A stretch of DNA of 64,000 nucleotides. Source: Microbacterium sp. MAH-37 (GTDB lineage: Bacteria; Actinomycetota; Actinomycetes; Actinomycetales; Microbacteriaceae). A program made the position numbers and the translations under genes. The stretch lies in assembly GCF_009758255.1 (NCBI RefSeq), contig NZ_WSEN01000002.1:122605-186604 (forward strand), written 5' to 3'. The first letter of the stretch is position 1; each line of letters starts with the position of its first letter. Under the pieces are notes generated by a model, which saw only the letters and a program-made list of their open reading frames with translations, was not told where the DNA came from and made no database searches. Positions 33,494 to 44,145 of the stretch are shown in pieces.

Positions 33494-34153
33494 ATGGTTG
33501 ACATCAACAACAAGGTTTCCAAGGCCCTGCTCGGCACCAAGCTCGGCATGACTCAGGTCTGGGACGAGAACGGCAAGCTCGTTCCCGTCACCGTGATCGA
33601 GATCGCCCCGAACGTGGTCACGCAGGTCCGCACGCCCGAGAAGGACGGCTACAACGCCGTTCAGATCGCCTACGGCCAGATCGACCCCCGCAAGGTCACC
33701 CAGCCGCTCGCGAAGCACTTCGAGGCCGCCGGCGTCACGCCGCGCCGCCACGTCACCGAGATCCGCACTGCGGATGCTGCTGACTACTCACTCGGTCAGG
33801 AGCTCACGGTCGACGGCACCTTCGAGGCCGGCCAGCTCGTCGACGTCGTCGGCACGAGCAAGGGCAAGGGCTTCGCCGGTGTCATGAAGCGCCACAACTT
33901 CAAGGGCGTCTCCGCCTCGCACGGTGCGCACCGCAACCACCGCAAGCCCGGCTCGATCGGCGCCTCGGCAACCCCGAGCCGCGTGTTCAAGGGCATGCGT
34001 ATGGCCGGTCGCATGGGTGGCGAGCGCGTCACCGTCCTCAACCTGAAGGTGCACGCCATCGACGCCGAGAAGGGACTCATGCTCGTCAAGGGCGCCGTCC
34101 CCGGTGCTCGCGGCCGCATCGTCTACGTCCGCAACGCAGTGAAGGGTGCCTGA
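33494..34153 (+). CDS. rplC: 50S ribosomal protein L3
   Basis: 219 aa. It is an early-assembling 50S protein near the peptidyl transferase centre. [18 protein letters not shown] is at the start, and [15 protein letters not shown] near the end. It starts eight bases after rpsJ. Confidence 0.97.
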   Translation: MVDINNKVSKALLGTKLGMTQVWDENGKLVPVTVIEIAPNVVTQVRTPEKDGYNAVQIAYGQIDPRKVTQPLAKHFEAAGVTPRRHVTEIRTADAADYSLGQELTVDGTFEAGQLVDVVGTSKGKGFAGVMKRHNFKGVSASHGAHRNHRKPGSIGASATPSRVFKGMRMAGRMGGERVTVLNLKVHAIDAEKGLMLVKGAVPGARGRIVYVRNAVKGA

Positions 34154-34155
34154 AC

Positions 34156-34818
34156 ATGGCTGACTCGACTCTCGCGCTCGACGTCCTGAAGGCAGACGGC
34201 AAGAAGGCCGGCTCGATCGAGCTGCCTGCCGCGCTGTTCGACGTCAAGACGAACATCCCGCTCATCCACCAGGTCGTCGTCGCGCAGCTCGCGGCGGCTC
34301 GCCAGGGCACCCACTCGACCAAGCGTCGCGGTGAGGTCTCCGGTGCCGGCCGCAAGCCCTTCAAGCAGAAGGGCACGGGTAACGCCCGTCAGGGTTCGAT
34401 CCGCGCGCCGCACATGACCGGTGGTGGCATCGTGCACGGACCGAAGCCGCGCGACTACTCGCAGCGCACCCCCAAGAAGATGATCGCCGCCGCCCTGCTG
34501 GGTGCGCTGAGCGACCGCTTCCGCGGTGAGCGTCTGCACGCCGTCGAGAACTTCGGCATCGAGGGCACGCCCTCGACCAAGGCCGCGGCAGCGCTGATCG
34601 CGCAGGTCTCGCCGTCGAAGAACGTCCTGATCGTCACCGAGCGCGGCGACGACCTGACGCTGCTCAGCGTGCGCAACCTCTCCGAGGTGCACGTGCTGAC
34701 GTTCGACCAGCTGAACGCCTATGACGTGCTCGTCGCCGACGACATCGTCTTCACCCAGGCCGCTCTCGAGGGCTTCATCGCCTCGAAGACCGGCGCAACC
34801 GAGGAGGTCTCGGCATGA
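34156..34818 (+). CDS. rplD: 50S ribosomal protein L4
   Basis: 220 aa. It lines the exit tunnel and in some bacteria represses its own operon. The tunnel loop [20 protein letters not shown] is intact, as in macrolide-sensitive strains. Starts two bases after rplC and overlaps rplW by four. Confidence 0.97.
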   Translation: MADSTLALDVLKADGKKAGSIELPAALFDVKTNIPLIHQVVVAQLAAARQGTHSTKRRGEVSGAGRKPFKQKGTGNARQGSIRAPHMTGGGIVHGPKPRDYSQRTPKKMIAAALLGALSDRFRGERLHAVENFGIEGTPSTKAAAALIAQVSPSKNVLIVTERGDDLTLLSVRNLSEVHVLTFDQLNAYDVLVADDIVFTQAALEGFIASKTGATEEVSA

Positions 34819-35138
34819 CCGAGCAGGCAAGCGCCCTCTCCGCGGCCTTCAACAAGGACCCGCGCGACATCATCCTGGGCCCGGTGGTCTCCGAGAAGAG
34901 CTACGGCCTGATCGACGAGGGCAAGTACACGTTCTACGTGGACACCCGCGCCTCGAAGACCGAGATCAAGCTCGCCATCGAGAAGATCTTCGGCGTCAAG
35001 GTCGCCGCGGTGAACACTCTCAACCGCGCCGGCAAGGCCCGCCGCACCCGCTTCGGCACCGGCAAGCGCAAGGACACCAAGCGCGCCATCGTCACGCTGA
35101 AGTCCGGCACCATCGACATCTTCACGGCAGTCGGCTGA
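34815..35138 (+). CDS. rplW: 50S ribosomal protein L23
   Basis: 107 aa. It forms the docking site for trigger factor and SRP at the tunnel exit ([20 protein letters not shown]). The ATG overlaps the rplD stop (ATGA), with GAGGAGG inside the end of rplD. The N-terminus is a few residues longer than the E. coli protein. Confidence 0.96.
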   Translation: MTEQASALSAAFNKDPRDIILGPVVSEKSYGLIDEGKYTFYVDTRASKTEIKLAIEKIFGVKVAAVNTLNRAGKARRTRFGTGKRKDTKRAIVTLKSGTIDIFTAVG

Positions 35139-35158
35139 CCGGGGGATAAGGACTAAAC

Positions 35159-35998
35159 ATGGCTATTCGCAAGTACAAGCCCACGACCCCTGGTCGCCGC
35201 GGTTCGTCTGTGGCCGACTTCGCCGAGATCACCCGATCGACGCCGGAGAAGTCGCTGCTGCGTCCGCTGAGCAAGACCGGTGGCCGCAACAACCAGGGCC
35301 GCATCACCACCCGTCACATCGGTGGTGGCCACAAGCGTCAGTACCGCGTCATCGACTTCCGTCGCAATGACAAGGACGGCATCAACGCCAAGGTCGCGCA
35401 CATCGAGTACGACCCCAACCGCACCGCGCGCATCGCGCTGCTGCACTACTTCGACGGCGAGAAGCGCTACATCATCGCGCCGAACAAGCTGAAGCAGGGC
35501 GACATCGTCGAGTCGGGTCCCTCGGCCGACATCAAGCCGGGCAACAACCTGCCGCTGAAGAACATCCCCACCGGTACCGTGATCCACGCGATCGAGCTGC
35601 GTCCCGGCGGCGGTGCGAAGATGGCCCGTTCGGCCGGCGCCTCCGTGCGTCTGGTCGCGAAGGACGGCCCCTACGCTCAGCTGCGTCTGCCCTCGGGCGA
35701 GATCCGCAACGTCGACGCGCGCTGCCGTGCGACGATCGGCGAGGTCGGCAACGCCGAGCAGTCGAACATCAACTGGGGCAAGGCCGGCCGCAACCGCTGG
35801 AAGGGCATCCGCCCGACCGTCCGTGGTGTCGCCATGAACCCGGTCGACCACCCGCACGGTGGTGGTGAGGGCAAGACCTCCGGTGGACGTCACCCCGTCT
35901 CCCCGTGGGGCCAGGCTGAGGGCCGCACCCGTCACGCCAACAAGGAAAGCGACAAGTACATCGTGCGTCGCCGTACCGCTGGCAAGAAGCGCAAGTAG
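35159..35998 (+). CDS. rplB: 50S ribosomal protein L2
   Basis: 279 aa. It is needed for peptidyl transfer and subunit joining. The conserved histidine region [20 protein letters not shown] and the basic tail [13 protein letters not shown] are present. GGGGGATAAGGA lies upstream of the ATG. Confidence 0.97.
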   Translation: MAIRKYKPTTPGRRGSSVADFAEITRSTPEKSLLRPLSKTGGRNNQGRITTRHIGGGHKRQYRVIDFRRNDKDGINAKVAHIEYDPNRTARIALLHYFDGEKRYIIAPNKLKQGDIVESGPSADIKPGNNLPLKNIPTGTVIHAIELRPGGGAKMARSAGASVRLVAKDGPYAQLRLPSGEIRNVDARCRATIGEVGNAEQSNINWGKAGRNRWKGIRPTVRGVAMNPVDHPHGGGEGKTSGGRHPVSPWGQAEGRTRHANKESDKYIVRRRTAGKKRK

Positions 35999-36010
35999 GA
36001 GTAGAGGAAG

Positions 36011-36292
36011 ATGCCACGCAGTCTGAAGAAGGGCCCCTTCGTCGACGAGCACCTGCTTCGCAAGGTGATCGGTCAGAACGAAGCCGGTACGAAGAACGTC
36101 ATCAAGACCTGGTCGCGCCGGTCGATGATCATCCCCGCCATGCTGGGACACACCATCGCCGTCCACGACGGTCGCAAGCACATCCCCGTGTTCGTGACCG
36201 AGACCATGGTCGGCCACAAGCTGGGCGAGTTCGCGCCCACCCGCACCTTCCGCGGCCACGAGAAGGACGACAAGAAGGGCCGTCGCCGCTGA
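36011..36292 (+). CDS. rpsS: 30S ribosomal protein S19
   Basis: 93 aa. It is a 30S head protein that contacts the A-site finger ([19 protein letters not shown], then [20 protein letters not shown]). Twelve bases after rplB. Confidence 0.97.
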   Translation: MPRSLKKGPFVDEHLLRKVIGQNEAGTKNVIKTWSRRSMIIPAMLGHTIAVHDGRKHIPVFVTETMVGHKLGEFAPTRTFRGHEKDDKKGRRR

Positions 36293-36326
36293 CGCGGCGA
36301 CTGTCTGAGAGACAGAGGAGAGAGAA

Positions 36327-36725
36327 ATGGTGGAGTCCATCGCACGTGTGCGACACATCCGCGTGACCCCTCAGAAGGCTCGTCGTGTCGTCGCGCTCAT
36401 CAAGGGCAAGCAGGCTCAGGAGGCCCTGGCCATCCTGAAGTTCGCTCCGCAGAGCGCCAGCGAGCCGATCTACAAGCTTGTCGCGTCGGCCATGGCCAAC
36501 GCGCAGGTGAAGGCTGATCGTGACGGCGAGTACCTCGACGAGCAGGACCTGTACGTGAAGAACGCGTACGTCGACGAGGGCACGACGCTCAAGCGTTTCC
36601 AGCCCCGCGCCCAGGGTCGTGCTTTCCAGATCAAGAAGCGCACGAGCCACATCACGGTCGTGCTGGCGACCCCCGAGGTCGCCGAGGCGGCTCCGGCCGC
36701 CGAGACGAAGAAGGCGAGCAAGTAA
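36327..36725 (+). CDS. rplV: 50S ribosomal protein L22
   Basis: 132 aa. It is an exit-tunnel protein whose loop ([20 protein letters not shown]) faces the tunnel. It carries an Ala/Glu/Lys-rich C-terminal tail of about 17 residues ([14 protein letters not shown]) beyond the core. GAGGAGAGAG precedes the ATG. The stop overlaps the rpsC start (TAATG). Confidence 0.96.
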   Translation: MVESIARVRHIRVTPQKARRVVALIKGKQAQEALAILKFAPQSASEPIYKLVASAMANAQVKADRDGEYLDEQDLYVKNAYVDEGTTLKRFQPRAQGRAFQIKKRTSHITVVLATPEVAEAAPAAETKKASK

Positions 36726-37489
36726 TGGGCCAGAAGGTCAACCCGTACGGCTTCCGCCTCGGCATCACGACCGACCACGTGTCGCGTTGGTTCTCGGACT
36801 CGACGAAGCCCGGCCAGCGTTACGCCGACTACGTCGCCGAGGACATCAAGATCCGCAAGCTGCTGCAGACGCAGCTCGACCGTGCCGGTGTGTCCGGCAT
36901 CGAGATCGAGCGCACCCGTGACCGCGTGCGTGTGGACATCCACACCGCTCGTCCGGGTATCGTCATCGGCCGCCGCGGCGCCGAGGCCGAGCGCATCCGC
37001 GCCGACCTCGAGAAGCTCACCGGCAAGCAGATCCAGCTGAACATCCTCGAGGTCAAGAACCCCGAGGCCGACGCTCAGCTGGTCGCGCAGGGCATCGCCG
37101 AGCAGCTCTCTGCTCGCGTGGCGTTCCGTCGCGCGATGCGCAAGGGTCTGCAGGGCGCTCAGCGCGCCGGCGCCAAGGGCATCCGCATCCAGGTCTCCGG
37201 CCGCCTCGGCGGCGCGGAGATGAGCCGCTCGGAGTTCTACCGCGAGGGTCGTGTGCCGCTGCACACGCTGCGCGCGAACATCGACTACGGCTTCTACGAG
37301 GCCAAGACCACCTTCGGCCGCATCGGCGTGAAGGTCTGGATCTACAAGGGCGACCTCACCAACAAGGAGCTTGCTCGTGAGCAGGCCAACCAGAAGCCTT
37401 CGCGCGAGCGTGGCGACCGTCGTGGCCCCCGTGGCGACCGCGGTGACCGTCGCAACGAGGCTCCCGTCGCAGAAGGAGCGTCTGCCTGA
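36725..37489 (+). CDS. rpsC: 30S ribosomal protein S3
   Basis: 254 aa, with KH domain ([17 protein letters not shown]) and C-terminal S3 domain. It forms part of the mRNA entry tunnel. The last ~35 residues are an Arg/Asp/Gly-rich tail ([19 protein letters not shown]), probably disordered. It overlaps rplV by one base and rplP by one base. Confidence 0.97.
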   Translation: MGQKVNPYGFRLGITTDHVSRWFSDSTKPGQRYADYVAEDIKIRKLLQTQLDRAGVSGIEIERTRDRVRVDIHTARPGIVIGRRGAEAERIRADLEKLTGKQIQLNILEVKNPEADAQLVAQGIAEQLSARVAFRRAMRKGLQGAQRAGAKGIRIQVSGRLGGAEMSRSEFYREGRVPLHTLRANIDYGFYEAKTTFGRIGVKVWIYKGDLTNKELAREQANQKPSRERGDRRGPRGDRGDRRNEAPVAEGASA

Positions 37490-37908
37490 TGCTTATCCCT
37501 CGTAAGGTCAAGTACCGCAAGCAGCACCACCCGAAGCGCACGGGTCAGGCCACCGGTGGCACGAAGGTCTCCTTCGGCGAGTTCGGTATCCAGGCTCTCA
37601 CCCCCGCCTACGTGACCAACCGTCAGATCGAGGCAGCTCGTATCGCGATGACCCGTCACATCAAGCGTGGTGGAAAGGTGTGGATCAACATCTACCCCGA
37701 CCGTCCGCTCACCAAGAAGCCTGCTGAGACCCGCATGGGTTCCGGTAAGGGTTCCCCCGAGTGGTGGGTCGCCAACGTCAAGCCGGGTCGCGTCCTCTTC
37801 GAGGTCGCGGGCGTGAACGAGGAGCTCGCACGCGAGGCCCTCACCCGAGCAATCCACAAGCTGCCTCTCAAGGCACGCATCATCAAGCGCGAGGAGGGCG
37901 ACGCGTAA
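37489..37908 (+). CDS. rplP: 50S ribosomal protein L16
   Basis: 139 aa. It contacts the A-site tRNA region ([19 protein letters not shown], then [19 protein letters not shown]). ATG overlaps the rpsC stop (TGATG), and its stop overlaps rpmC (TAATG). Confidence 0.97.
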   Translation: MLIPRKVKYRKQHHPKRTGQATGGTKVSFGEFGIQALTPAYVTNRQIEAARIAMTRHIKRGGKVWINIYPDRPLTKKPAETRMGSGKGSPEWWVANVKPGRVLFEVAGVNEELAREALTRAIHKLPLKARIIKREEGDA

Positions 37909-38222
37909 TGGCGATCGGCACCAAGGAGCTCGCTCCGGCAGAGCTCGACACGTTCGAAGACCAGCGCCTCGTCGAGGAGCTGCGCAAGGCCAAGGAGGAG
38001 CTGTTCAACCTCCGTTTCCAGTCGGCCACCGGCCAGCTGGAGAGCCACGGCCGCATCCGCACCGTGAAGCGCGACATCGCGCGCCTCTACACCGTCATCC
38101 GTGAGCGCGAGCTCGGCATCCGTGCGACGCCGGCTCCGGTCGAGGCGCCGGCGAAGAAGGCGTCCAAGGCGAAGGCGAAGAAGGCCGAAGAGGCTGAGGC
38201 GCCGAAGGAGGAGGCCGAGTAA
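37908..38222 (+). CDS. rpmC: 50S ribosomal protein L29
   Basis: 104 aa, against 60-75 for a typical L29. The core ([40 protein letters not shown]) occupies about residues 17-75. The rest is a Lys/Ala/Glu tail ending AEAPKEEAE. Start and stop both overlap the neighbouring genes by one base (TAATG). Confidence 0.95.
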   Translation: MAIGTKELAPAELDTFEDQRLVEELRKAKEELFNLRFQSATGQLESHGRIRTVKRDIARLYTVIRERELGIRATPAPVEAPAKKASKAKAKKAEEAEAPKEEAE

Positions 38223-38521
38223 TGGCTGAGAAGAAGGCTGCTGAAGCCACCCCGGCCGTCGAGGCCGAGGCCCGCGGGTACCGCAAGGCGCGCCGTGGTT
38301 ACGTCGTCAGCGACAAGATGGACAAGACCATCGTCGTCGAGGTCGAGGACCGCGTGAAGCACCCGCTGTACGGCAAGGTCATCCGCCGCACCTCGAAGGT
38401 CAAGGCGCACGACGAGAACAACACCGCCGGCATCGGCGACCTCGTCCTCATCAACGAGACCCGGCCGCTGAGCGCCACCAAGCGCTGGCGTCTGGTGGAG
38501 ATTCTGGAGAAGGCCAAGTGA
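38222..38521 (+). CDS. rpsQ: 30S ribosomal protein S17
   Basis: 99 aa. Core from [20 protein letters not shown] onward; a primary 16S rRNA binder. The first ~18 residues ([19 protein letters not shown]) are an Ala/Glu/Lys extension similar to those on its neighbours. The stop overlaps the GTG of rplN (GTGA). Confidence 0.96.
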   Translation: MAEKKAAEATPAVEAEARGYRKARRGYVVSDKMDKTIVVEVEDRVKHPLYGKVIRRTSKVKAHDENNTAGIGDLVLINETRPLSATKRWRLVEILEKAK

Positions 38522-38886
38522 TCCAGCAGGAGTCCCGCCTCAAGGTCGCCGACAACACCGGCGCGAAGGAGCTGCTCACCATCCGCGTTCTCGGTGGCTC
38601 GCGCCGCCGTTACGCCGGTCTCGGTGACACGATCGTCGCGACCGTCAAGGACGCGATCCCGGGCGGCAACGTCAAGAAGGGCGATGTGGTCAAGGCCGTC
38701 ATCGTCCGCACCAAGAAGCAGACGCGTCGTGCAGACGGCTCGTACATCAAGTTCGACGAGAACGCCGCCGTGATCCTGAAGGCTGACGGGGAGCCCCGCG
38801 GCACCCGCATCTTCGGACCGGTCGGTCGTGAGCTTCGTGACAAGAAGTTCATGAAGATCGTCTCGCTCGCCCCGGAGGTCATCTGA
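38518..38886 (+). CDS. rplN: 50S ribosomal protein L14
   Basis: 122 aa, full length ([20 protein letters not shown], then [19 protein letters not shown]). It is part of the intersubunit bridge. The GTG start overlaps the rpsQ stop. First gene of the classical spc group, here continuous with S10. Confidence 0.97.
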   Translation: MIQQESRLKVADNTGAKELLTIRVLGGSRRRYAGLGDTIVATVKDAIPGGNVKKGDVVKAVIVRTKKQTRRADGSYIKFDENAAVILKADGEPRGTRIFGPVGRELRDKKFMKIVSLAPEVI

Positions 38887-38888
38887 TC

Positions 38889-39248
38889 ATGGCGAACATC
38901 AAGAAGGGCGACCTCGTCGAGGTCATCACCGGCCGCAAGCAGGACAAGGGCGGCGACCGTGGCAAGCAGGGCAAGGTCCTCGAGGTCCTCGTCGAGCAGA
39001 ACCGCGTCGTCGTCGAGGGCGTGAACTACGTCACGAAGCACACCCGCGTCGGTCAGACCCAGCGCGGCACCAAGACCGGTGGCATCGAGACCGTCGAGGC
39101 GCCCATCCACATTTCCAACGTCGCACTCGTCGACCCCTCGACCAAGAAGCCGACCCGCGTCGGTCACCGCGTCGAGGAGCAGACGAAGGACGGCGTGAAG
39201 CGCACGGTCCGCGTGCGCTACGCGAAGAAGTCGGGTAAGGACATCTGA
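38889..39248 (+). CDS. rplX: 50S ribosomal protein L24
   Basis: 119 aa with the KOW motif ([18 protein letters not shown]). It initiates 50S assembly. Starts two bases after rplN and overlaps the start of rplE (TGATG). Confidence 0.96.
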   Translation: MANIKKGDLVEVITGRKQDKGGDRGKQGKVLEVLVEQNRVVVEGVNYVTKHTRVGQTQRGTKTGGIETVEAPIHISNVALVDPSTKKPTRVGHRVEEQTKDGVKRTVRVRYAKKSGKDI

Positions 39249-39838
39249 TGAGCGACACCACTGCCGTGGAGGCTGGCAAGATCCAGCCCCGCCTCAAGCA
39301 GAAGTACAACACCGAGATCAAGAAGGCCCTGCAGGACGAGTTCGGCTACGTCAACGTCATGCAGATCCCCGGACTGGTCAAGGTCGTCGTCAACACCGGC
39401 GTCGGCGAGGCGGCTCGTGACTCCAAGGTGATCGATGGTGCGGTCGACGACCTCACCAAGATCACCGGTCAGAAGCCGATCGTCACCAAGGCTCGCAAGT
39501 CGATCGCGCAGTTCAAGCTGCGCGAGGGCCAGGCCATCGGCGCGCACGTCACCCTCCGCGGTGACCGCGCGTGGGAGTTCCTGGACCGCCTGGTGAACCT
39601 CGCACTGCCCCGCATCCGCGACTTCCGCGGACTGTCGGCCCAGCAGTTCGACGGCAACGGCAACTACACCTTCGGTCTCACGGAGCAGAGCGTGTTCCAC
39701 GAGATCGACCAGGACAAGATCGACCGCGTCCGCGGTTTCGACATCACCGTGGTGACCTCGGCCAAGACGGATGACGAGGGCCGTGCGCTGCTGCGCCACC
39801 TCGGCTTCCCGTTCAAGGCCGCCGACGCCGCGGCGTGA
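39248..39838 (+). CDS. rplE: 50S ribosomal protein L5
   Basis: 196 aa. It binds 5S rRNA and contacts the P-site tRNA ([40 protein letters not shown]). In most actinobacteria rpsN would follow directly; here a hairpin and a 132-base gap follow instead. Confidence 0.97.
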   Translation: MSDTTAVEAGKIQPRLKQKYNTEIKKALQDEFGYVNVMQIPGLVKVVVNTGVGEAARDSKVIDGAVDDLTKITGQKPIVTKARKSIAQFKLREGQAIGAHVTLRGDRAWEFLDRLVNLALPRIRDFRGLSAQQFDGNGNYTFGLTEQSVFHEIDQDKIDRVRGFDITVVTSAKTDDEGRALLRHLGFPFKAADAAA

Positions 39839-39843
39839 GTCCT

Positions 39844-39880
39844 CGGGTGGGCTCGATGACATGGTCATCGGGCCCACCCG
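39844..39880 (+). terminator. Hairpin in the rplE-rpsH gap
   Basis: CGGGTGGGCTCGATGAC pairs with GTCATCGGGCCCACCCG (one G-T pair) around ATG, giving a 17-bp stem five bases after the rplE stop. TACAAT (39889-39894) follows, a good -10 for restarting transcription toward rpsH. AAAGGA serves rpsH. No rpsN frame is present in the gap. Confidence 0.7.
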
Positions 39881-39970
39881 ATTGCACGTACAATTGAAGA
39901 TTGCGTGCTCATCGCAGGCCGTCTGTCGTGTAACGGCAGCCGGAACCTCAATGAACAAAGGAAAATCACA

Positions 39971-40369
39971 ATGACAATGACAGACCCGGTCGCAGACATG
40001 CTGACCCGTCTGCGCAACGCGAACTCGGCGCACCACGACAGCGTGTCGCTCCCGTCGAGCAAGCTGAAGACGCACATCGCCGAGATCCTCCAGAAGGAGG
40101 GCTACATCGCCGGCTTCGAGGTGACCGACGCCCGCGTGGGCAAGACCCTCACGATGTCGCTCAAGTACGGTCCCAACCGTGAGCGCTCCATCGCCGGCAT
40201 CAAGCGCGTTTCGAAGCCCGGCCTCCGCGTCTACGCGAAGTCCACTGAGCTTCCCAAGGTCCTCGGTGGCCTCGGCGTCGCCATCCTGTCCACCTCCTCC
40301 GGTCTTCTCACCGACCGTCAGGCCGAGCAGAAGGGCGTGGGCGGAGAAGTTCTCGCCTACGTGTGGTGA
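39971..40369 (+). CDS. rpsH: 30S ribosomal protein S8
   Basis: 132 aa. It binds the 16S central domain and represses spc operons in some bacteria ([20 protein letters not shown], ending [11 protein letters not shown]). The ATG at 39971 follows AAAGGA; a second ATG two codons on is possible. It begins a new transcription unit after the rplE hairpin. Confidence 0.97.
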   Translation: MTMTDPVADMLTRLRNANSAHHDSVSLPSSKLKTHIAEILQKEGYIAGFEVTDARVGKTLTMSLKYGPNRERSIAGIKRVSKPGLRVYAKSTELPKVLGGLGVAILSTSSGLLTDRQAEQKGVGGEVLAYVW

Positions 40370-40375
40370 CCTGAA

Positions 40376-40912
40376 ATGTCGCGTATCGGACGACTTCCCA
40401 TCGAGATCCCCGCGGGCGTGACCGTTTCGGTCGACGGCCGTGAGGTCGCGGTGAAGGGCCCCAAGGGTGAGCTCACCCTGCAGGTGGCCAGCCCCATCGA
40501 GGTCGCGGTCGAGGAGAACCAGGTTCTGGTCTCCCGTCCCGACGACGAGCGCGAGTCGCGGTCTCTCCACGGCCTGACCCGCACTCTCATCAACAACAAC
40601 ATCATCGGCGTCACCCAGGGCTACACCAAGGGCCTCGAGGTCGTCGGCACCGGTTACCGCGTGCAGCAGAAGGGCAACTCGATCGAGTTCGCTCTCGGCT
40701 TCTCGCACCCCGTGCTGGTCGACCCGCCCGAGGGAATCACCTTCGCGGTGGAGGGCACCAACAAGGTGACCGTCAGCGGCATCTCCAAGCAGGCCGTCGG
40801 CGAGGCGGCTGCGAACATCCGCAAGATCCGCAAGCCGGAGCCGTACAAGGGCAAGGGTGTGCGCTACGCCGGCGAGGTCGTGCGTCGCAAGGCCGGAAAG
40901 GCTGGTAAGTAA
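40376..40912 (+). CDS. rplF: 50S ribosomal protein L6
   Basis: 178 aa, two L6 repeats ([40 protein letters not shown] at the end). It sits near the factor-binding site. Six bases after rpsH. Confidence 0.97.
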   Translation: MSRIGRLPIEIPAGVTVSVDGREVAVKGPKGELTLQVASPIEVAVEENQVLVSRPDDERESRSLHGLTRTLINNNIIGVTQGYTKGLEVVGTGYRVQQKGNSIEFALGFSHPVLVDPPEGITFAVEGTNKVTVSGISKQAVGEAAANIRKIRKPEPYKGKGVRYAGEVVRRKAGKAGK

Positions 40913-40914
40913 CC

Positions 40915-41274
40915 ATGGCTGTGAAGTCGAAGTCCGACGCCCGCGCGCGTCGTCACGCCCGTCTTCGCAAGAAGATCGTCGGCACCGAGGCGCGTCCGCG
41001 CCTGGTCGTCACCCGTTCGGCCCGCCACGTCTTCGTGCAGCTGGTCGACGACAGCAAGGGCCACACCGTGGCATCCGCATCGACGCTCGAGACCGAGCTG
41101 CGCACCTTCGACGGTGACAAGACCGCCAAGGCCCGCAAGGTCGGCGAGCTCGTCGCCGAGCGTGCGAAGGCCGTGGGCGTCTCCGAGGTCGTGTTCGACC
41201 GCGGTGGCAACCGCTACGCCGGCCGCGTCGCAGCGATCGCAGACGGCGCCCGCGAAGGGGGGCTGGCACTGTGA
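40915..41274 (+). CDS. rplR: 50S ribosomal protein L18
   Basis: 119 aa. 5S rRNA-binding protein ([20 protein letters not shown], ending [20 protein letters not shown]). Starts two bases after rplF and overlaps rpsE. Confidence 0.97.
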   Translation: MAVKSKSDARARRHARLRKKIVGTEARPRLVVTRSARHVFVQLVDDSKGHTVASASTLETELRTFDGDKTAKARKVGELVAERAKAVGVSEVVFDRGGNRYAGRVAAIADGAREGGLAL

Positions 41275-41963
41275 GTGACAACAAGGAGAACGAAGTGACC
41301 GAGCAGCAGCCCGCTGCCGAGGCTCAGGCGACTGAGCCGGCCCGCGAGCAGCGCGACAACCGTCGCGGTGGCCGCGGCGACCGCAACCAGGGTCGCGACC
41401 GCAACTCGCGCGACCGTGGCGACAACCAGTTCCTGGAGCGCGTCGTCACCATCAACCGCGTCTCGAAGGTCGTGAAGGGTGGTCGTCGCTTCAGCTTCAC
41501 CGCTCTCGTGGTCGTCGGTGACGGCAACGGTCTGGTGGGCGTCGGCTACGGCAAGGCCCGCGAGGTCCCCCTGGCGATCTCGAAGGGTGTCGAAGAGGCC
41601 AAGCGCAACTTCTTCCGCGTCCCGCGCGTCGGCTCGACCATCCCGCACCCGGTGCAGGGCGAGTCCGCCGCCGGTGTGGTGCTGCTGCGTCCGGCTGCCG
41701 CCGGTACCGGTGTCATCGCCGGTGGTCCGGTCCGCGCCGTGCTCGAGTGCGCCGGTATCCACGACGTCCTGTCGAAGTCCCTCGGCTCGTCGAACACGAT
41801 CAACATCGTGCACGCGACCGTGACCGCGCTGAAGGCTCTCGAGGAGCCCCGCGCCGTGGCCGCACGTCGTGGCCTCGACTACGACGCCGTCGTGCCGGAG
41901 ATCATCATCCGCAACGAGGCGAAGGCCGCTGCGGCCGCCGCCGCACAGAAGGTGGGTGCCTGA
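41271..41963 (+). CDS. rpsE: 30S ribosomal protein S5
   Basis: 230 aa; E. coli S5 has 166. The core starts near residue 53 ([20 protein letters not shown]). The first ~50 residues are an Asp/Arg/Asn/Gln/Gly-rich extension ([19 protein letters not shown]). The spectinomycin loop region is normal. The GTG at 41271 overlaps the rplR stop and has AAGGGGGG upstream; a GTG at 41295 is possible but less well spaced. Confidence 0.95.
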   Translation: MSDNKENEVTEQQPAAEAQATEPAREQRDNRRGGRGDRNQGRDRNSRDRGDNQFLERVVTINRVSKVVKGGRRFSFTALVVVGDGNGLVGVGYGKAREVPLAISKGVEEAKRNFFRVPRVGSTIPHPVQGESAAGVVLLRPAAAGTGVIAGGPVRAVLECAGIHDVLSKSLGSSNTINIVHATVTALKALEEPRAVAARRGLDYDAVVPEIIIRNEAKAAAAAAAQKVGA

Positions 41964-42148
41964 TGGCCGCTCGTCTGAAGGTGACCCAGGTCAAGTCCAA
42001 GGTGAGCGAGAAGCAGAACCAGCGCGACACGCTGCGTTCGCTCGGTCTCAAGAAGATCGGCGACTCGGTCGTCCGTCCCGATGACGCGCAGACGCGCGGC
42101 TACGTCCGGACCGTCGCTCACCTCGTCAAGGTTGAGGAGATCGACTAA
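41963..42148 (+). CDS. rpmD: 50S ribosomal protein L30
   Basis: 61 aa, full length ([20 protein letters not shown], then [17 protein letters not shown]). One-base overlaps on both sides (TGATG, TAATG). Confidence 0.96.
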   Translation: MAARLKVTQVKSKVSEKQNQRDTLRSLGLKKIGDSVVRPDDAQTRGYVRTVAHLVKVEEID

Positions 42149-42708
42149 TGGCTGAGAAGAACGAAGCCGTCGAGGCCGAGAAGGTCGAGAAGAAGGCGCC
42201 GGCCAAGAAGCCCGCCGCCAAGAAGGCGCCCGCGAAGAAGACCGAGACGAAGGATGCTCCGGCGTCGCGTCCCGGCGTTCTGAAGGTGCACCACCTGCGT
42301 CCGGTCCCCGGCGCCAACACCGCGAAGACCCGTGTCGGTCGCGGTGAGGGCTCCAAGGGCAAGACCGCCGGCCGCGGCACCAAGGGCACCAAGGCCCGCA
42401 ACACCGTCCGCGTCGGATTCGAGGGTGGGCAGATGCCGCTGCACATGCGCACCCCGAAGCTCCGCGGCTTCAAGAACCCGTTCCGCGTCGAGTACCAGGT
42501 CGTGAACCTGAACAAGCTCGCCGAGCTGTACCCGGCCGGTGGCGACGTCACCGTCAGCGACCTGGTCGCCAAGGGTGCCGTTCGCAAGAACGAGAAGGTC
42601 AAGGTCCTGGGCGACGGAGAGATCTCCGTCAAGCTCACGGTCTCGGTCGACAAGGTCTCGGGCAGCGCCGAGCAGAAGATCGTCGCCGCCGGCGGTTCCA
42701 TCAAGTGA
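42148..42708 (+). CDS. rplO: 50S ribosomal protein L15
   Basis: 186 aa. The core begins near residue 44 ([20 protein letters not shown]). The ~40 residues before it form a Lys/Ala/Pro extension with KKAPAKK repeats, unusual in most bacteria but of the same style as its neighbours' tails. The start overlaps rpmD. A strong hairpin follows before secY. Confidence 0.95.
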   Translation: MAEKNEAVEAEKVEKKAPAKKPAAKKAPAKKTETKDAPASRPGVLKVHHLRPVPGANTAKTRVGRGEGSKGKTAGRGTKGTKARNTVRVGFEGGQMPLHMRTPKLRGFKNPFRVEYQVVNLNKLAELYPAGGDVTVSDLVAKGAVRKNEKVKVLGDGEISVKLTVSVDKVSGSAEQKIVAAGGSIK

Positions 42709-42727
42709 CCGTCTGGTGACCAGCACC

Positions 42728-42758
42728 AGGAGGGGTCGGAGATTCTCCGGCCCCTCCT
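42728..42758 (+). terminator. rplO-secY hairpin
   Basis: AGGAGGGGTCGGAG pairs with CTCCGGCCCCTCCT (one G-T pair) around ATT. TACCCT (42765-42770) downstream could be the -10 of a separate secY promoter. Confidence 0.65.
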
Positions 42759-42822
42759 GTGCGTTACCCTGGACTTTCGGCCGCGAGTTCTAGGCCGGCA
42801 TCCCCACTCAGGAGGAAAACTC

Positions 42823-44145
42823 TTGTTCAGCGCTATCGCGCGGATCGTCCGCACGCCCGACCTGCGGCGGAAGATCGGCTTCACCCTGGCGATCATCGCC
42901 CTCTACCGCCTGGGTTCGAACGTTCCCGCCCCCTTCGTGGACTTCCCCAATGTGGAGACGTGTCTCGCTGCCAGCGCCGGCACCGAGGGTCTCCTGGGGC
43001 TCGTCAACCTCTTCTCCGGCGGGGCCCTGCTCAAGCTGTCGATCTTCGCGCTCGGCGTCATGCCGTACATCACCGCGACGATCATCGTGCAGCTGCTGCG
43101 CGTCGTCATCCCGCACTTCGAGACGCTCCACAAGGAGGGTCAGGCGGGCCAGGCCAAGCTCACGCAGTACACCCGCTACCTGACCATCGCGCTCGCGCTG
43201 CTGCAGTCGACCACGCTGGTCACCGTCGCACGCAGCGGGCAGCTGTTCGGATCCGCGAGCGATCCGTCCTGCCAGGCGCTCCTCACCAACGACGTGTGGT
43301 GGGCGCAGCTGCTGATGATCTTCGCGCTGACCGCCGGCACCGGCCTGATCATGTGGTTCGCCGAGCTCGTCACCGAGCGCGGCATCGGCAACGGCATGTC
43401 GCTGCTGATCTTCACGTCGATCGCCGCCACCTTCCCGGCCGCCATGTGGGCGATCTGGGAGGCGAAGGGCTTCGAGGTCTTCCTCATGGTCCTCATCGTC
43501 GGCATCATCGTGATGGCGCTCGTCGTCTTCGTCGAGCAGTCGCAGCGCCGCATCCCGGTGCAGTACGCCAAGCGCATGGTGGGGCGTCGCACCTACGGCG
43601 GCACGAACACGTACATCCCGCTGAAGGTGAACATGGCGGGCGTGATCCCGATCATCTTCGCCTCTTCGCTGCTGTACATCCCGATGCTGATCGCGCAGTT
43701 CAACACCCCGACCGACGGCAGCGCGCCGCCCGAGTGGGTCACCTGGATCTCGCAGCACTTCACGACCGGTGACAGCCCGCTGTACATGCTGGTCTACTTC
43801 CTGCTGATCATCGGCTTCACCTACTTCTACGTGGCGATCACGTTCAACCCGGTCGAGGTCGCGGACAACATGAAGAAGTACGGCGGCTTCATCCCCGGCA
43901 TCCGTGCCGGCCGGCCGACGGCCGAGTACCTCGACTACGTGCTGACGCGCATCACGTTCCCCGGCTCGCTCTACATCGGCCTGATCGCGCTGATCCCGCT
44001 GATCGCGCTGTCGACGGTCCAGGCCAACCAGAACTTCCCGTTCGGCGGCGCCTCGATCCTCATCATCGTGGGCGTCGGGCTCGAGACCGTGAAGCAGATC
44101 GACGCGCAGCTGCAGCAGCGCCATTACGAAGGGCTCCTCCGATGA
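42823..44145 (+). CDS. secY: Protein translocase subunit SecY
   Basis: 440 aa, ten membrane segments, the channel of the Sec translocon. Family signatures are KLSIFALGVMPYITATIIVQ and ERGIGNGMSLLIFTSIAATF. The start codon is TTG, identified by AGGAGG at 42810-42815 seven bases upstream; homologues begin at this residue (MFSAIARIVRTPDLR). It overlaps adk by four bases. Confidence 0.96.
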   Translation: MFSAIARIVRTPDLRRKIGFTLAIIALYRLGSNVPAPFVDFPNVETCLAASAGTEGLLGLVNLFSGGALLKLSIFALGVMPYITATIIVQLLRVVIPHFETLHKEGQAGQAKLTQYTRYLTIALALLQSTTLVTVARSGQLFGSASDPSCQALLTNDVWWAQLLMIFALTAGTGLIMWFAELVTERGIGNGMSLLIFTSIAATFPAAMWAIWEAKGFEVFLMVLIVGIIVMALVVFVEQSQRRIPVQYAKRMVGRRTYGGTNTYIPLKVNMAGVIPIIFASSLLYIPMLIAQFNTPTDGSAPPEWVTWISQHFTTGDSPLYMLVYFLLIIGFTYFYVAITFNPVEVADNMKKYGGFIPGIRAGRPTAEYLDYVLTRITFPGSLYIGLIALIPLIALSTVQANQNFPFGGASILIIVGVGLETVKQIDAQLQQRHYEGLLR

